Shown: positions 53,101 to 63,038, counted from the first letter of the stretch. The stretch is 64,000 nucleotides of DNA from Caulobacteraceae bacterium (GCA_947475875.1 CANJME010000016.1:17878-81877); one strand, 5' to 3'. Program-made: numbers and translations. Notes: generated by a model not told the origin, from the sequence alone.

Positions 53101-54946
53101 CCGCTCGCAACTGGATCGTATCCTGCTGCAAGGCATCCTGAACGGTGAATTCACCAAGTTCCAGCTGCCGGGCGGCCCGATCGACTGGGACATCGTGCTC
53201 CAGTACACCTATCAGAACCGTGACGCGTTCACCGATCCCATCGGCAACCGCGACATCAACCCCTGCCCGTTCATGCGTACGACGGTCCCGCGGTACAACG
53301 CCGTGCAGAACCTGGTCAACGCGACCAGCACCTGCGGCACCGACGGCAACCGTCCGGGTCTGTTCGCCACCGCCAACTCCACGACGGTCGTTGCGGCCAA
53401 CCCGCTCACCACGGGCTTCAACAGCGGCCCGATCGGCGGCGGCTTCCAGCAACTGGTCACTCACTCGGCCGTGGTGGAATGGAACCTGCCCTTCGTTCGC
53501 CGGGCTCTGCTCCACAACACGATCCGCTTCGAAGAGTCCCGGGGCCAAAATGACAAGGCTTTCCACGGCGGTACAGTCTACTCGACCGACCTGAAGTGGC
53601 AGGCGTTCGATAACCTGGCCTTTACCGGCAACATCGGGATGAACTTCGACAACCCGATCATTCAGCTGCCGGGTCAAACCCTGACCCTGGCCCGCAACAC
53701 CACCGACACCAGCGCCTGGTGGACCGGCACGACGCGCGCCGAGGTCAACATCAACAGCCAGTCGACCACCTGGATCAATACGGCGCTCGGACCGGAACGC
53801 GGCACCAACTACAGCGTCGGCGCCATCTTCCAGACCCGCGACCGGGCGTCTCAGGTTCGCCTTGTCTTCTTCAGCGACCGCATCGGCGGCTCGGTGACGA
53901 CCCTCGTCGATCGCCAGGCCATCGGCCGCGTGTTGACCAAGAACCGCATCCGCGGCACGGACCTTGACATCACCGCGCCGATCGACTGCGCCGATCCGGC
54001 TCTGCAGCCGTTCTTCGGGCCTGGTGGAGCCAACAGCTTGTTCGAAGAGCTGCCGTTCGTGCAGTTCACCAACGGCACTGACTTCTACAAGTGCGGTGAC
54101 AACTCGCTGTCCGGCGGCCCGAACATCACCACCTTTACCCTGGCCGGCTTCGACGCTGACCAAAACGGCTCTGCGATAGACGAAGGCGTCGACTTCGGTC
54201 TTGCCGTGAACGTGCCGAACCAGATCAACTCGGGTGTTCTGATCCGCTCGGGTATCGAACTGGGGGCCAACCACCGCATCAAGTCGATGATCTACGGTGG
54301 TACGGTCAACCTGACCGCCGACCTGACCTGGAACCTGAAGAACCGTTCGACGGACATCTTCTACTACGGGTCTTTGGTGGCGGCCGGCACCGACAACATC
54401 GGTACTCTGAATGACGGCTTCTCGAACTTCGCCAACATCTGGGGTGGCAACCTCGGGCTCAACTACAACCACGGCAAGCACAACGTGCGCCTGACGTGGC
54501 GTTGGCAAAGCAGCGTCGTCGACAACTCCGGTCTGGGCCTCGCTGCGGCCAGCACCCCGGTGCTCGGCGGCATCTACTCCAACCTGAACCCGCTCGATAA
54601 CACGACCTGTAATACCGCTCAGGGTGGTCTCGGCATTCCGTTTGTGCCGCAACCCCACACTAACGAGCAAATCACCAACATCGTCGGCGATGTTCTGGTC
54701 GGTGAACAGGGCTTCAACCTGAACTGCGTGATCGGTGACCTCAACGGGTACAAGGTGCACGGCCAGGCCATCGGCGCGGTCACCTACCGGGTTGAGCTGC
54801 CGGCGGACACCACGCTGACGGTCTCGGTGGATAACATCCTCGGAACCGCCCCGGCGTTCGCCCGCTTCATCGACAACTACAACCCGTTTGCCGCCATGGG
54901 TCCCGACGGTCGTACCGTCAAGGTCCAGGTGCAGAAGAAGTTCTAG
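50186..54946 (+). CDS. Very large TonB-dependent receptor with N-terminal EF-hand pair
   Basis: A 1586-residue receptor. Signal peptide (SALAVTLALVGATHAMA) is followed by two EF-hand loops: DKNKDGKLDAAE (41-52) and DANGDGSYILAE (66-77). Then a TonB-box-like VTEVRAIVSTGTYLK, plug (TMESLIRNLSESGL, YGVRTINLRNLGAGRTLILFDGVR, VEILKDGGSAAYGGDAAGGAVNF) and a barrel ending VKVQVQKKF. Usual receptors have 700-1100 residues; extra length lies in Thr/Gly/Asn-rich loops (about 530-750). ATG 50186 follows GGGAGGG. Upstream 49974-50185 shows only leader sequence. Substrate unknown, possibly large. Confidence 0.9.
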   Translation: MSKGRYFCGGSALAVTLALVGATHAMAQSAADIQKAFTDADKNKDGKLDAAEFGTLPQAIRDKAVDANGDGSYILAELTPTQSAEAVTEVRAIVSTGTYLKSGAEDTALNIEAQSRDDLLKSGSPTMESLIRNLSESGLNENGDNRGQNSQGYGVRTINLRNLGAGRTLILFDGVRLADDPQTNGGPAITRDPNVQGGGAQNVNNIPMEVLATVEILKDGGSAAYGGDAAGGAVNFTPRRDLNGFEMSTSYQYIADTDGVYDANIQWGKRQGNQNFLFSAYYQHVSPLSGADRDFIKRSFIQNQYNFGWGPWDPDLLSMAFATPGLPSVANASNTFSVGSYGIANPVIVSGAGVTKPAQDAERGILRDDLCLEMGGGRGFITNRVPIGSGLQTNLPLSGFFTLATPACLFAKYKVGNLKEDTDTYRVFADATVNMTDNLRWHNSVTFSKSQTTVADLTIQESNACDPWPTNAPSYTTATTGSGTTPSRECLAPGISNLDRQLYPTTSAGLQAGPTVPGYNPAVRDYLLRYYANSPLGSDTNGARVFSDTEINKITGCVVPNGSSTTQWVVSTVANSFNCNGSGNPSTASFVSDIPVLTGRSFLAASGTVANGFFTPGTASTVGTTPTNNVAIVQGPTLGQGYTPTYGNTMLTVNIGTTAAPVNIALQLNQGAQVSGVNVGTQTCLRGSTAGVTTACLPTFLNTFGTPSTVSGVLTQGTASFTLPAGGGQPGGYGKVLLPNAVYAPFVSMYNSAFRDSKGPFFNSQNSSLAIGQDIKGDLGEHMGNALDFTLRANYSRQINRQVGAQMMADRFQRALDGFASNNNDLGPDALGCTTTETQGTRVLQTAPGVFTSVTGVPFTVGAGGGTDYAPTTAGIQDADFGFDPGVSKGNRCFFFNPFDSAIRVSKLNGNSVAADNGTPGFVGANTPSAAGGSTGPGTAIGALGDYQGYGNDMGLENSPGVLGWIYQKRETRSQLDRILLQGILNGEFTKFQLPGGPIDWDIVLQYTYQNRDAFTDPIGNRDINPCPFMRTTVPRYNAVQNLVNATSTCGTDGNRPGLFATANSTTVVAANPLTTGFNSGPIGGGFQQLVTHSAVVEWNLPFVRRALLHNTIRFEESRGQNDKAFHGGTVYSTDLKWQAFDNLAFTGNIGMNFDNPIIQLPGQTLTLARNTTDTSAWWTGTTRAEVNINSQSTTWINTALGPERGTNYSVGAIFQTRDRASQVRLVFFSDRIGGSVTTLVDRQAIGRVLTKNRIRGTDLDITAPIDCADPALQPFFGPGGANSLFEELPFVQFTNGTDFYKCGDNSLSGGPNITTFTLAGFDADQNGSAIDEGVDFGLAVNVPNQINSGVLIRSGIELGANHRIKSMIYGGTVNLTADLTWNLKNRSTDIFYYGSLVAAGTDNIGTLNDGFSNFANIWGGNLGLNYNHGKHNVRLTWRWQSSVVDNSGLGLAAASTPVLGGIYSNLNPLDNTTCNTAQGGLGIPFVPQPHTNEQITNIVGDVLVGEQGFNLNCVIGDLNGYKVHGQAIGAVTYRVELPADTTLTVSVDNILGTAPAFARFIDNYNPFAAMGPDGRTVKVQVQKKF

Positions 54947-54971
54947 TAGACGGGACTTTGAAACTAGATTT

Positions 54972-54998
54972 GGGGGCGGCTTCGGCCGCCCCTTTTTC
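54972..54998 (+). terminator. Rho-independent terminator after the large receptor
   Basis: GGGGCGGC, TTCG loop, GCCGCCCC followed by five T: an eight-base stem with a UUCG tetraloop, 26 bases after the stop. Confidence 0.9.
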
Positions 54999-55026
54999 TT
55001 TGGGCGCTGCGAAAGGCTGAATTGTC

Positions 55027-56265
55027 ATGACTGCGATGGGACGCGGGCTAGGGATGGATCTGAAACGGCTGGCCAAGGTCGCAGCCTTTTTTGACGAGAC
55101 CTATGTTCAAACCGGCCGCCACGCTGGCGTTCAGCTCAGCGTGCTGCGGCGCGGCGAACTGGTCCATCAGACCACACACGGTCTCGCCGACCGCGAGCGC
55201 GGAACTCCTCTGCGCGAGGACGCGATTTTTCGTATCTATTCAATGACCAAGCCGCTCACGGCCGTGGCGTTCATGATGCTGGTGGAAGAGGGCAAGGTCG
55301 CTCTCGATGATCCCGTCGAGCGCTATATCCCGAGCTGGAAAAATCTGCAGGTCTTCGAGGGCGTAAAAAAATCGGGGAGGTTCAAGACCCGTCCGGCGGC
55401 AGCGCCGATGCGCATCGTCGATCTTTTGCGCCATACCAGCGGCCTTACCTATCACCTGCATGGGCAGAACCCGGTCGATGCGGCATACCTCGACCAGCAA
55501 CTCAGCTTTTCCCACGGCAAGCACGACAGGGAAGGCTTCATCGCCACCCTCGCCGGTTTGCCCCTGACCGCATCACCAGGCGACATCTGGACCTATTCGG
55601 TGTCCTCCGATGTTCTTGGCTATCTCATTGAAAAAATATCAGAAACACCCTTCGACCAATTTCTGAAGACACGCATTCTCGATCCTCTGGGGATGGACGA
55701 CACGGCCTTTCAGGTCGCCGCGAAGAACGTGGATCGGTTTACCGCCTGCTATATGCGCACCCCCGCGGGCGAGACCATCTTGCTCGACGATCCCATTACC
55801 AGCCCCTATCTCCAGCCGCCGCGTTTCGTCTCGGGCGGCGGCGGCCTCACCTCGACCAGCAAGGACTACCTGCAGTTCCTGCGCATGCTGCTTGGGCGCG
55901 GAGAGCTGAACGGCCATCGCTTCATCGCTCCCAAAACCCTCGACCTGATGACCGCCAACCACATCCCCGGCGGAAAAGATCTCACCAGCGGCTCGCCCTC
56001 CCAGTTCAACGAGGCGATATACGAAGGCGTGGGTTTCGGTCTGGGCTTCGCCGTCACCTTCGATCAGCCCAAAACGCTGCTCCCGGGGTCTAACGGGGAC
56101 TTCTTCTGGGGCGGCTGGGCCTCCACCTATTTCTGGGTCGATCCGGCCGAGGATCTGGCCGTGCTTTACATGGCCCAGCTGGGCCCGTCGAACTCCTACG
56201 CAAACCGCCGCCAGCTTCGCACCCTGGTCTATTCCGCCCTGACCGAAACTGCGCCTCGGAGCTAG
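55027..56265 (+). CDS. Beta-lactamase-fold serine hydrolase (PF00144)
   Basis: A 412-residue class C-like hydrolase or esterase: nucleophile motif YSMTKPL (SxxK), Tyr motif YSVSSDVLGYLIE and the late WGGWASTYFW replacing HxG. No signal peptide, so probably cytoplasmic. Family members are esterases, lactonases or peptidases rather than true beta-lactamases. Its stop overlaps that of the convergent TPR gene by four bases. Confidence 0.9.
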   Translation: MTAMGRGLGMDLKRLAKVAAFFDETYVQTGRHAGVQLSVLRRGELVHQTTHGLADRERGTPLREDAIFRIYSMTKPLTAVAFMMLVEEGKVALDDPVERYIPSWKNLQVFEGVKKSGRFKTRPAAAPMRIVDLLRHTSGLTYHLHGQNPVDAAYLDQQLSFSHGKHDREGFIATLAGLPLTASPGDIWTYSVSSDVLGYLIEKISETPFDQFLKTRILDPLGMDDTAFQVAAKNVDRFTACYMRTPAGETILLDDPITSPYLQPPRFVSGGGGLTSTSKDYLQFLRMLLGRGELNGHRFIAPKTLDLMTANHIPGGKDLTSGSPSQFNEAIYEGVGFGLGFAVTFDQPKTLLPGSNGDFFWGGWASTYFWVDPAEDLAVLYMAQLGPSNSYANRRQLRTLVYSALTETAPRS

Positions 56266-58271
56266 CCGGGAAGCGGATCGACCGAAAAACCCCGCGGTTC
56301 CATTCCGCGCCTGGCCGCTTCGCACATGGTCAGATAGGCTGCTTCAATATGGCGGACCGATCGCCTGGTGTCGAACAGGGGACAAGAGCCGCTTTGGATC
56401 GCCAGCTTCGAGCGAATGGCGGTGAGCGATGCCGGGTTCCTGACCAGACTGAGCGCAAGGTCTTGATAATCTGACACATTATCCGTGATTAATTCCGGCA
56501 ATCCGGCTGCCGACAGGAGGCTGGCCGCAACCCGGCCGCCGAACGATTCGCCCCGGCACGTCACCACCGGCAGTCCCGCCCACAGCGCGTCGCTGGCCGT
56601 GGCGTGGGCGTTATACGGCAGGGTGTCGAGGAAAAGGTCCGCCAATCGCTGGCGCGAGAGATGGTCTTCGCGCCGCTCGGTCCAGCGTGAGAATACCAGC
56701 CGCGCCGGGTCGATTCCGCGACTTCGCGCCTCGCTCTGAAGTCGACCGTTGGCGCTTGCCCCGGCGCCTTGCAACCACAAAACGCTTGCTGGCGCGCTCG
56801 CAAGCAGACTCATCCAGATGTCGAACATCCCGGGGGCGATCTTGGCCGCGGCATTGAAACAGCAGAACACAAACCCTTGCGCCGGCAGGCCTTCCTCGAC
56901 GCGCGAAGGCGTGCGTTCGGCGATGGGTTGGCCTTGGTGGATCCAGAAGCTGTCCGGCAATTGCACGATCTGTTCGGCGAAAGCCGATTGCTGATCCGCC
57001 GGCGTCACGATGTGATCGCCCAGGATGTAGTCGATGAACCCGGCCCCCATGGTGGCCGAAAAGCCGAGGTACGACACCTGAATCGGCGCCGGCCTGCGGG
57101 CCAGGATACCGGTCCGGGAATCCTGCGTGTGGCCCATCAGGTCGATGGCGATGTCGACGCCGAGATCGCGGATCAGGTTTGCGGCTCCCTCATCGTCCAG
57201 GGCCCGCACATCATGGAAGCTGTCGAAGGCGCGTACCACGCGGTCCCGGATCGGGCTGCCGTCGTCCGGGCCGAACGATATGCCGGTCACGTCAAACCGC
57301 GCCCGGTCATGGTCTTCGAACAGAGGCGCGGTCAGGTAACCCACGGGATGATTGCGGAAATCCGCTGAAAGATAGGCAAGCTTGATCTTGTCGCCCCGCG
57401 GTCCCCGCCGTTTCGACAAAGGCTCGAAGGCTTCCGGCAGACGATCGCGAACATAAGCCCGGGCGCACTGCAGCTGCAGGGCCGGATCGTCGCTGTAACT
57501 CATCAGCGTGAGAGGCGGGATGATCGCGGTCCCGCTGGCCAGGCGCTCAGCGATCTGCCGGCCATAGTCGTCCCGCCGTTTCCAGTCGCAGAGGCGCAGC
57601 ACGCACTCGGCCGCACCGCCGAGCGCGTATTTATGGTCCGGATTCGCCGCCATGGCGCGCTCATAGCTGGCCAGCGCCTCGTCGTGGCGCTTCAGCTGTT
57701 GCAGGACGTTTCCGCGATTGTAGAGGGCCTCGGCATGGCCTGGCTCCAGGCCCAGGGCGCGGTCAAAGGCCGCCAGCGCCTCGTCGTAGCGCTTCAGTTC
57801 CCACAGCGCCGACCCGCGATTGATCAGCGCGTCGATGTGATCGGGCTGCAGCGTCAGCGCCCGCCCGAAACTGGTCAGGGCCTCATTAAAGCGTTGTAAA
57901 ACCAGCAGAACATGGCCGCGGTTGTTCAACGCGTCGGTGAAATCGGGCTGTAAGGCGAGCGCCCGGTCGTAACTTGTCATCGCCTGATCAGGACGCCTCA
58001 GCGCCTGGAGGGTATTGCCACGATTGTACCAGATCTCGGGGTCGTCGGGGGCCAGCACCAGAGCCTGATCACTATCAGTCAAGGCCTCGTCGTGGCGGCC
58101 CAGCTCTGACAGCGCCGTTGCCCGGTTCACCAGGGCGTCGACATGTTCAGGGCGCAATGAAAGCGCTGCGCCGTACGCCGTCACCGCGTCCGCAAATCTC
58201 GCCTGTGCCAGAAAGCTGTTGCCCTGGCGGTAAAGGGCCTCGGCCGGATCGGAGGGAGAGGGACCGGCCAC
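56262..58271 (-). CDS. TPR-containing O-GlcNAc-transferase-like glycosyltransferase
   Basis: About 669 residues. The N-terminal half has about seven TPR units (EALYRQGNSFLAQARFADAVTAYGAALSLRPEHVDAL and successors). The C-terminal half is a GT41/SPINDLY-type domain: LAYLSADFRNHPVGYLTAPLFEDHDR, DLMGHTQDSRTGILARRPAPIQVSYLGFSATMG, DYILGDHIVTP and LFLDTLPYNAHATASDALWAGLPVVT. Such bacterial proteins glycosylate proteins, for example flagellins in Caulobacter; the target here is unknown. GTG 58271 starts after the thiolase stop; GTG 58325 would overlap it. Confidence 0.9.
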   Translation of the reverse strand: MAGPSPSDPAEALYRQGNSFLAQARFADAVTAYGAALSLRPEHVDALVNRATALSELGRHDEALTDSDQALVLAPDDPEIWYNRGNTLQALRRPDQAMTSYDRALALQPDFTDALNNRGHVLLVLQRFNEALTSFGRALTLQPDHIDALINRGSALWELKRYDEALAAFDRALGLEPGHAEALYNRGNVLQQLKRHDEALASYERAMAANPDHKYALGGAAECVLRLCDWKRRDDYGRQIAERLASGTAIIPPLTLMSYSDDPALQLQCARAYVRDRLPEAFEPLSKRRGPRGDKIKLAYLSADFRNHPVGYLTAPLFEDHDRARFDVTGISFGPDDGSPIRDRVVRAFDSFHDVRALDDEGAANLIRDLGVDIAIDLMGHTQDSRTGILARRPAPIQVSYLGFSATMGAGFIDYILGDHIVTPADQQSAFAEQIVQLPDSFWIHQGQPIAERTPSRVEEGLPAQGFVFCCFNAAAKIAPGMFDIWMSLLASAPASVLWLQGAGASANGRLQSEARSRGIDPARLVFSRWTERREDHLSRQRLADLFLDTLPYNAHATASDALWAGLPVVTCRGESFGGRVAASLLSAAGLPELITDNVSDYQDLALSLVRNPASLTAIRSKLAIQSGSCPLFDTRRSVRHIEAAYLTMCEAARRGMEPRGFSVDPLPG

Positions 58272-58276
58272 TCGCT

Positions 58277-59479
58277 CTAGTAAATCTCGAAGAGACCTGC
58301 CCCGCCCATGCCGCCGCCGATGCACATGGTCACGACGCCGTACCTGGCCTTGCGGCGCTTGCCTTCATGCAGGATGTGGCCGGTCATGCGCGCGCCCGAC
58401 ATGCCATAGGGGTGGCCGATCGAAATGGCGCCGCCCGAGACGTTCAGGTTCTCGTTCGGGATGCCCAGCTTGTCGCGGCAATAGAGCACCTGGCTGGCGA
58501 AGGCCTCGTTCAGTTCCCAGATGTCGATGTCGTCCATCTTCAAGCCATTGCGCTCGAGCAGTTTGGGCACCGCGAACACCGGGCCGATGCCCATTTCTTC
58601 CGGGCCGCAGCCGGCCACGGCCATCCCGCGATAGGCGCCCAGCGGTTGCAGGCCGCGCTTTTCGGCTTCCTTGCGCTCCATCAGCACAAGCGCCGCAGCG
58701 CCGTCCGACAGCTGCGAGGCGTTGCCCGCGGTGATGAACTTGCCTTCCTGGATGCGCTGGCCGCCCTTGAACACCGGCAGCAGCTTTTGCAGGTCGGCCA
58801 GGGTGGTTTGCGGGCGATTGCCCTCGTCCATGGAGATGGTGACTTCCTTTTCAGAGAACTCACCGGTCTCCTTGTTCTGCACCATCATCACCGTGGTCAT
58901 CGGCGCGATCTCGGCGTTCAGGCGGCCTTCGGACTGGGCCATGGCCGTGCGCTGCTGCGACTGCAGGGCGTATTCGTCCTGGGCTTCGCGGCTGACGCCA
59001 TAGCGCTCGGCGACGATCTCGGCGGTTTCCAGCATGGTCATATAGAGTTGCGGGACATGTTCCTTCAGCCACGGATCACCGACGCGGAAGCGATTGATCT
59101 TCTCGTTCTGCACCAGGCTGATGGACTCGATGCCGGCGCCGATGGCGATGGGCGCGCCATCGCCGGTGATGTACTTGGCCGAGGTGGCGATCGCCATCAG
59201 GCCGGATGAACACTGACGGTCGATGGTCTGGCCTGAGACGGTCTGGGGCAAGCCGGCGCGCAGGCCGGCCTGGCGGGCGATGTTGTTGCCCGTGGAGCCC
59301 TGCTGCAGTGCGCATCCCATTGAAATGTCGTCAATATCGGCCGGATCGATGCCCGAACGCTTGACCGCTTCGGCAATGGCGTGACCGCCCAGTGTCGCCC
59401 CGTCGGTGTTATTGAAGGCGCCGCGATAGGCCTTGCCGATCGGGGTGCGGGCGGTGGAAACGATGACGGCTTCGCGCAT
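58277..59479 (-). CDS. Acetyl-CoA C-acyltransferase (thiolase)
   Basis: A 400-residue thiolase for the last step of beta-oxidation. Active-site Cys in RQCSSGL (about 90), the [11 protein letters not shown] motif, His in [17 protein letters not shown] and second Cys in [16 protein letters not shown] are all present. It follows the FadB/FadJ-type gene on the same strand (83 bp), forming a two-gene fatty-acid degradation unit. Confidence 0.95.
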   Translation of the reverse strand: MREAVIVSTARTPIGKAYRGAFNNTDGATLGGHAIAEAVKRSGIDPADIDDISMGCALQQGSTGNNIARQAGLRAGLPQTVSGQTIDRQCSSGLMAIATSAKYITGDGAPIAIGAGIESISLVQNEKINRFRVGDPWLKEHVPQLYMTMLETAEIVAERYGVSREAQDEYALQSQQRTAMAQSEGRLNAEIAPMTTVMMVQNKETGEFSEKEVTISMDEGNRPQTTLADLQKLLPVFKGGQRIQEGKFITAGNASQLSDGAAALVLMERKEAEKRGLQPLGAYRGMAVAGCGPEEMGIGPVFAVPKLLERNGLKMDDIDIWELNEAFASQVLYCRDKLGIPNENLNVSGGAISIGHPYGMSGARMTGHILHEGKRRKARYGVVTMCIGGGMGGAGLFEIY

Positions 59480-59562
59480 TGGGGTGTCCCTTAAAGTTCA
59501 AGTTCGTATCTTTATATGGTGACGCTCACGGACCTGGACCCGAAAGCGCGGCGCCAGAAAAT

Positions 59563-61626
59563 CTACAGGTCCGCGAAGGTCTTGCCCTCGTCGGCCAGGC
59601 GTTGAAGCAAGGGCGAGACCGCAAAGTCGTCACCATACTTGGCCTGGAATTCGTTCATCTTGTCGGCCACGGTCTTGAGGCCCACCAGATTGGCATAGAA
59701 CATCGGCCCGCCGCGATAGGCCGGCCAGCCGTAACCGTTAAGCCAGACGATATCGATGTCCGACGCCCGGATGGCCTTGCCTTCTTCGAGGATCTTCGCG
59801 CCCTCATTGATCATCGGATAGATCGTCCGCTCAAAAATCTCCTCGTCGGAGATGGCGCGCGGCGTGATGCCCTTCTTGGCCCGCAGATCGTTGATGATCT
59901 TCTCGGTCACCGGCGAGGGCGAAGCATTGCGGTTTTCGTCATAGTCGTAATAGCCGGCGCCGGTCTTCTGACCGCGGCGGCCGGCTTCACACAGGCATTC
60001 CCGGATGGTCGAGGACTTGCTGGTCTCGGCCTTCCAGCCGATGTCGAGGCCGGCGAGGTCGCCCATGGCGAACGGGCCCATCGGCAGGCCGAAGTCGTAG
60101 AGCACCTTGTCGACCTGCCAGGGCATGGCCCCTTCATCGACCAGCTTGTTGGCCTCGCGGGTGCGCTGGAAGAGCATGCGGTTGCCGACGAAGCCGTGGC
60201 AGACGCCCACCAGCACCGCGACCTTCCCGATCTTCTTGGCCAGGCCCATGCAGGTGGCGATGATGTCCTTGCCGGTCTTTTCGCCGCGGACAATCTCCAG
60301 CAATTTCATGACATTGGCCGGCGAGAAGAAGTGCAGGCCGATAAAGTCCTGTGGGCGGGACGTGCAGGCCGCCATCTCGTCGACGTTGAGATAGCTGGTG
60401 TTGGACGCCAGGATCGCGCCCTGTTTTACGATCTTGTCGAGCTTGCCGAACAGCTCCTTCTTGATGTCCATCAGTTCGAACACCGCCTCGATAACGAGGT
60501 CGCAATCGGCCAGGTCTTCGAGGTTCAACGAGGGCGTCAGCAGCCCCATGCGCTGCTCAACCTGTTCGGCCGTCAGCTTGCCGCGCTTGGCGGAATTCTC
60601 GTAGTTCTTGCGGATCACGCCGACGCCGCGATCAAGCGCTTCTTGCTGAACCTCGACCATGGTCACCGGAATGCCGGCGTTGAGGAAGTTCATGGAGATG
60701 CCGCCGCCCATGGTGCCGGCGCCGATCACGCCGACCTTCTTGACGTCGCGGACCGGCGTGTCGGCCGGAACGTCGGGGATCTTGGCCGCTTCGCGTTCGG
60801 CGAAGAATACATAGCGCAGGGCCCGCGACTGATCGCCGGTCACCAGTTCGGTGAACAGTTCGCGCTCGCGCTTCATGCCCTCGTCGAACGGCAGCTCGGT
60901 CGCCGCCTGGACGGCCTTGGCGCAATTGACCGGAGCCATCCGGCCCCGGAACGCCTTGGCGTTGGCCTTGAAGAACTTGTCAAACAACTCAGGGCTGGCC
61001 GAACACGGCAGGTCGCGCACTTTTTTCAGCGGGCGGCCTTCACCGACAACCTTTTTCGCAAAAGCGATGGCCTGTTCGCGCAGCTTGCCTTCTTCGACCA
61101 CTTCGTCGACGAGGCCCGTGGCGGCGGCTTCCTTCGCGCCGATCGGATCACCGCCGGTGATCATCTCAAGCGCCTTTTCGACCCCGACGATGCGCGGCAG
61201 TCGCTGGGTGCCGCCGGCGCCGGGCAGAAGGCCGATCTTCACTTCCGGCAAGCCGAGCTTGGCCGAGGGAACGGCGACGCGGTAGTGCGCCACCAGTGCG
61301 GTCTCCAGACCCCCGCCCAGCGCCGTGCCATGGATGGCCGCGATCACCGGCTTGGGGGCGTTTTCGATGGCCGAAAGCACTTCGCCCAGCGGTGCGCCGC
61401 GCGGCGGTTTGCCGAATTCGGAGATGTCCGCGCCGGCGATAAAGGTGCGCCCGTCGCAGATCAGCACGATGGCCTTGGCGCTGGCATCGCCGATCGCCTG
61501 TTTGAATGCTTCTGTCAGCCCGTCACGCACATTGGCCGACAGCGCGTTTACCGGCGGCGAATTGACGGTGACGACGGCGATGTCGCCTTCCTTCGAAAGA
61601 TCGACGACCTCATTGATGGCGGTCAT
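59563..61626 (-). CDS. FadB/FadJ-type enoyl-CoA hydratase / 3-hydroxyacyl-CoA dehydrogenase
   Basis: A 687-residue bifunctional beta-oxidation enzyme. N-terminal crotonase: [56 protein letters not shown]-binding domain: [48 protein letters not shown], then [18 protein letters not shown] and two C-terminal dehydrogenase domains ([39 protein letters not shown]). ATG 61626 ([15 protein letters not shown]) is chosen; the frame is open to 61683. Together with the thiolase it makes the trifunctional complex. Confidence 0.95.
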   Translation of the reverse strand: MTAINEVVDLSKEGDIAVVTVNSPPVNALSANVRDGLTEAFKQAIGDASAKAIVLICDGRTFIAGADISEFGKPPRGAPLGEVLSAIENAPKPVIAAIHGTALGGGLETALVAHYRVAVPSAKLGLPEVKIGLLPGAGGTQRLPRIVGVEKALEMITGGDPIGAKEAAATGLVDEVVEEGKLREQAIAFAKKVVGEGRPLKKVRDLPCSASPELFDKFFKANAKAFRGRMAPVNCAKAVQAATELPFDEGMKRERELFTELVTGDQSRALRYVFFAEREAAKIPDVPADTPVRDVKKVGVIGAGTMGGGISMNFLNAGIPVTMVEVQQEALDRGVGVIRKNYENSAKRGKLTAEQVEQRMGLLTPSLNLEDLADCDLVIEAVFELMDIKKELFGKLDKIVKQGAILASNTSYLNVDEMAACTSRPQDFIGLHFFSPANVMKLLEIVRGEKTGKDIIATCMGLAKKIGKVAVLVGVCHGFVGNRMLFQRTREANKLVDEGAMPWQVDKVLYDFGLPMGPFAMGDLAGLDIGWKAETSKSSTIRECLCEAGRRGQKTGAGYYDYDENRNASPSPVTEKIINDLRAKKGITPRAISDEEIFERTIYPMINEGAKILEEGKAIRASDIDIVWLNGYGWPAYRGGPMFYANLVGLKTVADKMNEFQAKYGDDFAVSPLLQRLADEGKTFADL

Positions 61627-61723
61627 GGCAGCCCCAAAACATCTGTTTGATTTTGGGGTTTTAAGCGCACGAATGGGCGTCAAAGTCCAGTCTGACGTTG
61701 GGGGAGGTTGAGGGCTGGACGTA

Positions 61724-61837
61724 CTATATCGACTGCAGCACGAACATCACCGCGCCGATGAACAGGCCCGAGAGCAGGGCGAAGGCGCCGGTGAAGCTGG
61801 CGGCGCGGTCCATGATCTGGCTGTGCTGGTAGGTCAT
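61724..61837 (-). CDS. 37-residue single-helix membrane protein
   Basis: MTYQHSQIMDRAASFTGAF and on to FVLQSI: a short polar start and one membrane helix (GAFALLSGLFIGAVMFVL). GGAG lies about ten bases before the ATG at 61837. The stop is 97 bases before the FadB/J start. A longer frame to 61942 has an unlikely Arg-rich leader. No family recognised. Confidence 0.5.
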   Translation of the reverse strand: MTYQHSQIMDRAASFTGAFALLSGLFIGAVMFVLQSI

Positions 61838-62030
61838 TTTGAAAGCTCCGTCTCTCCTGGTTTCGAACGAACCGGTCTTTCGCCGCGCCGTTCTGTTGGG
61901 AGCTTTTTCTCTCGCGACCTTTGCATGGGCGTGGCGGGTCATGTCGCTGTACGTCAGGGATGGGGAAAGTTGTGTCGCAGTGTGTCTTGCAGTCGGCTAG
62001 CAAGACGCCGACACACGACCGGAGGCGGGC

Positions 62031-63035
62031 ATGAGAACTTGGGAGATTCAGGGCGCTTACGGCCTTGAGAACCTGCGGATGGTGGACCGGCCGGACCCCG
62101 AGCCGGGTCCGGGGCAGATCGTGGTCGCCATGAAGGCGGCTTCGCTCAACTACCGTGACCTGACGACGATCCGGGGCGCGCTCGTCCACCCGCTGCCGCT
62201 GATCCCCTTTTCGGATGGCGCGGGTGAAGTCCTGGCGATCGGGGAGGGTGTCACGCGGGTAAGGCCCGGGGACCGGATCTGTCCGATGTTCTTCCAGTCC
62301 TGGCTGTCTGGCCCTGTTACCGTTGAGGCTCGCGCCGGCGCGCTGGGCGGGCCGTTGCCGGGCGTGTTGCAAGATCGGATGCTGCTGGACGCCGAGGGCG
62401 TGTCGCGCGTTCCCGATCACCTGAGCTGGGCAGAAGCCTCGACCCTGCCCTGCGCCGCGCTCACCGCCTGGCGGGCGATCGCGTTCGAGGCGCCGGTCGG
62501 ACCGGGCGATGTGGTGCTGGTTCAGGGGACCGGCGGGGTCTCGATGTTCGCCCTGCAGTTCGCCAAGGCCCGCGGCGCCAAGGTGGTTGTCACCTCATCC
62601 AGCGACGCCAAGCTCGAGCGCGCAAAAGCCCTGGGGGCGGACATGGTGATCAACTACCGCACCACGCCGGCGTGGGGCGCCAAGGCCCGCGAGCTGACCG
62701 GCGGCAAGGGCGTCGATGTGGTGATCGAAGTGGGCGGGGAGGGCACCTTCAATGAATCCCTCGATGCCGCGCGCGTCGGCGGCGCAGTCGTGGTGATCGG
62801 CGTGCTGGGCGGGGTCACGCCGCAGGTCTCAGTGCGCACGATCTTCTCCAAGAACCTGCGTATCCTGGGCATCTCGGTCGGCAGCCGCGAACAGTTCGAG
62901 GACATGTGCGCCCACATCGGGCGCTGGAAACTGCAGCCCGTGGTGGATCAGACCTTCGGCTTCGATGACCTGCAAAAGGCCCTGCGGCTGATGGAAGCCG
63001 GCGGGCACTTCGGAAAGATCGTGCTGGAGTTCTGA
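62031..63035 (+). CDS. NAD(P)-dependent MDR-family oxidoreductase
   Basis: A 334-residue medium-chain dehydrogenase/reductase of the quinone-oxidoreductase-like type. Features: SLNYRDLTTIRG, IPFSDGAGEVLAIGEGVTRVRPGDRI, and the nucleotide-binding GDVVLVQGTGGVSMFALQFAKARGAKVVVTSSS. The catalytic-zinc Cys and the four structural-zinc Cys are absent, so it is probably zinc-independent. Substrate unknown. It is convergent with the phosphotriesterase-like gene, three bases apart. Confidence 0.9.
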   Translation: MRTWEIQGAYGLENLRMVDRPDPEPGPGQIVVAMKAASLNYRDLTTIRGALVHPLPLIPFSDGAGEVLAIGEGVTRVRPGDRICPMFFQSWLSGPVTVEARAGALGGPLPGVLQDRMLLDAEGVSRVPDHLSWAEASTLPCAALTAWRAIAFEAPVGPGDVVLVQGTGGVSMFALQFAKARGAKVVVTSSSDAKLERAKALGADMVINYRTTPAWGAKARELTGGKGVDVVIEVGGEGTFNESLDAARVGGAVVVIGVLGGVTPQVSVRTIFSKNLRILGISVGSREQFEDMCAHIGRWKLQPVVDQTFGFDDLQKALRLMEAGGHFGKIVLEF

Positions 63036-63038
63036 GCG

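Noticed and set aside
51950..54760. Open frame of more than 900 codons opposite the large TonB receptor
   Set aside because: Composition (VGV, RR, Asp/His-rich) is that of a codon-position shadow of the receptor; no domains, and the receptor strand has signal peptide and barrel motifs.
59479..61650. Open frame of about 720 codons opposite the FadB/J-type gene
   Set aside because: Antisense shadow of a clear bifunctional beta-oxidation enzyme.
61680..62420. Minus-strand frame crossing the intergenic region and the MDR oxidoreductase start
   Set aside because: Overlaps the oxidoreductase antisense, Arg/Gln-rich, no domain; only the short 61724-61837 frame there looks like a gene.
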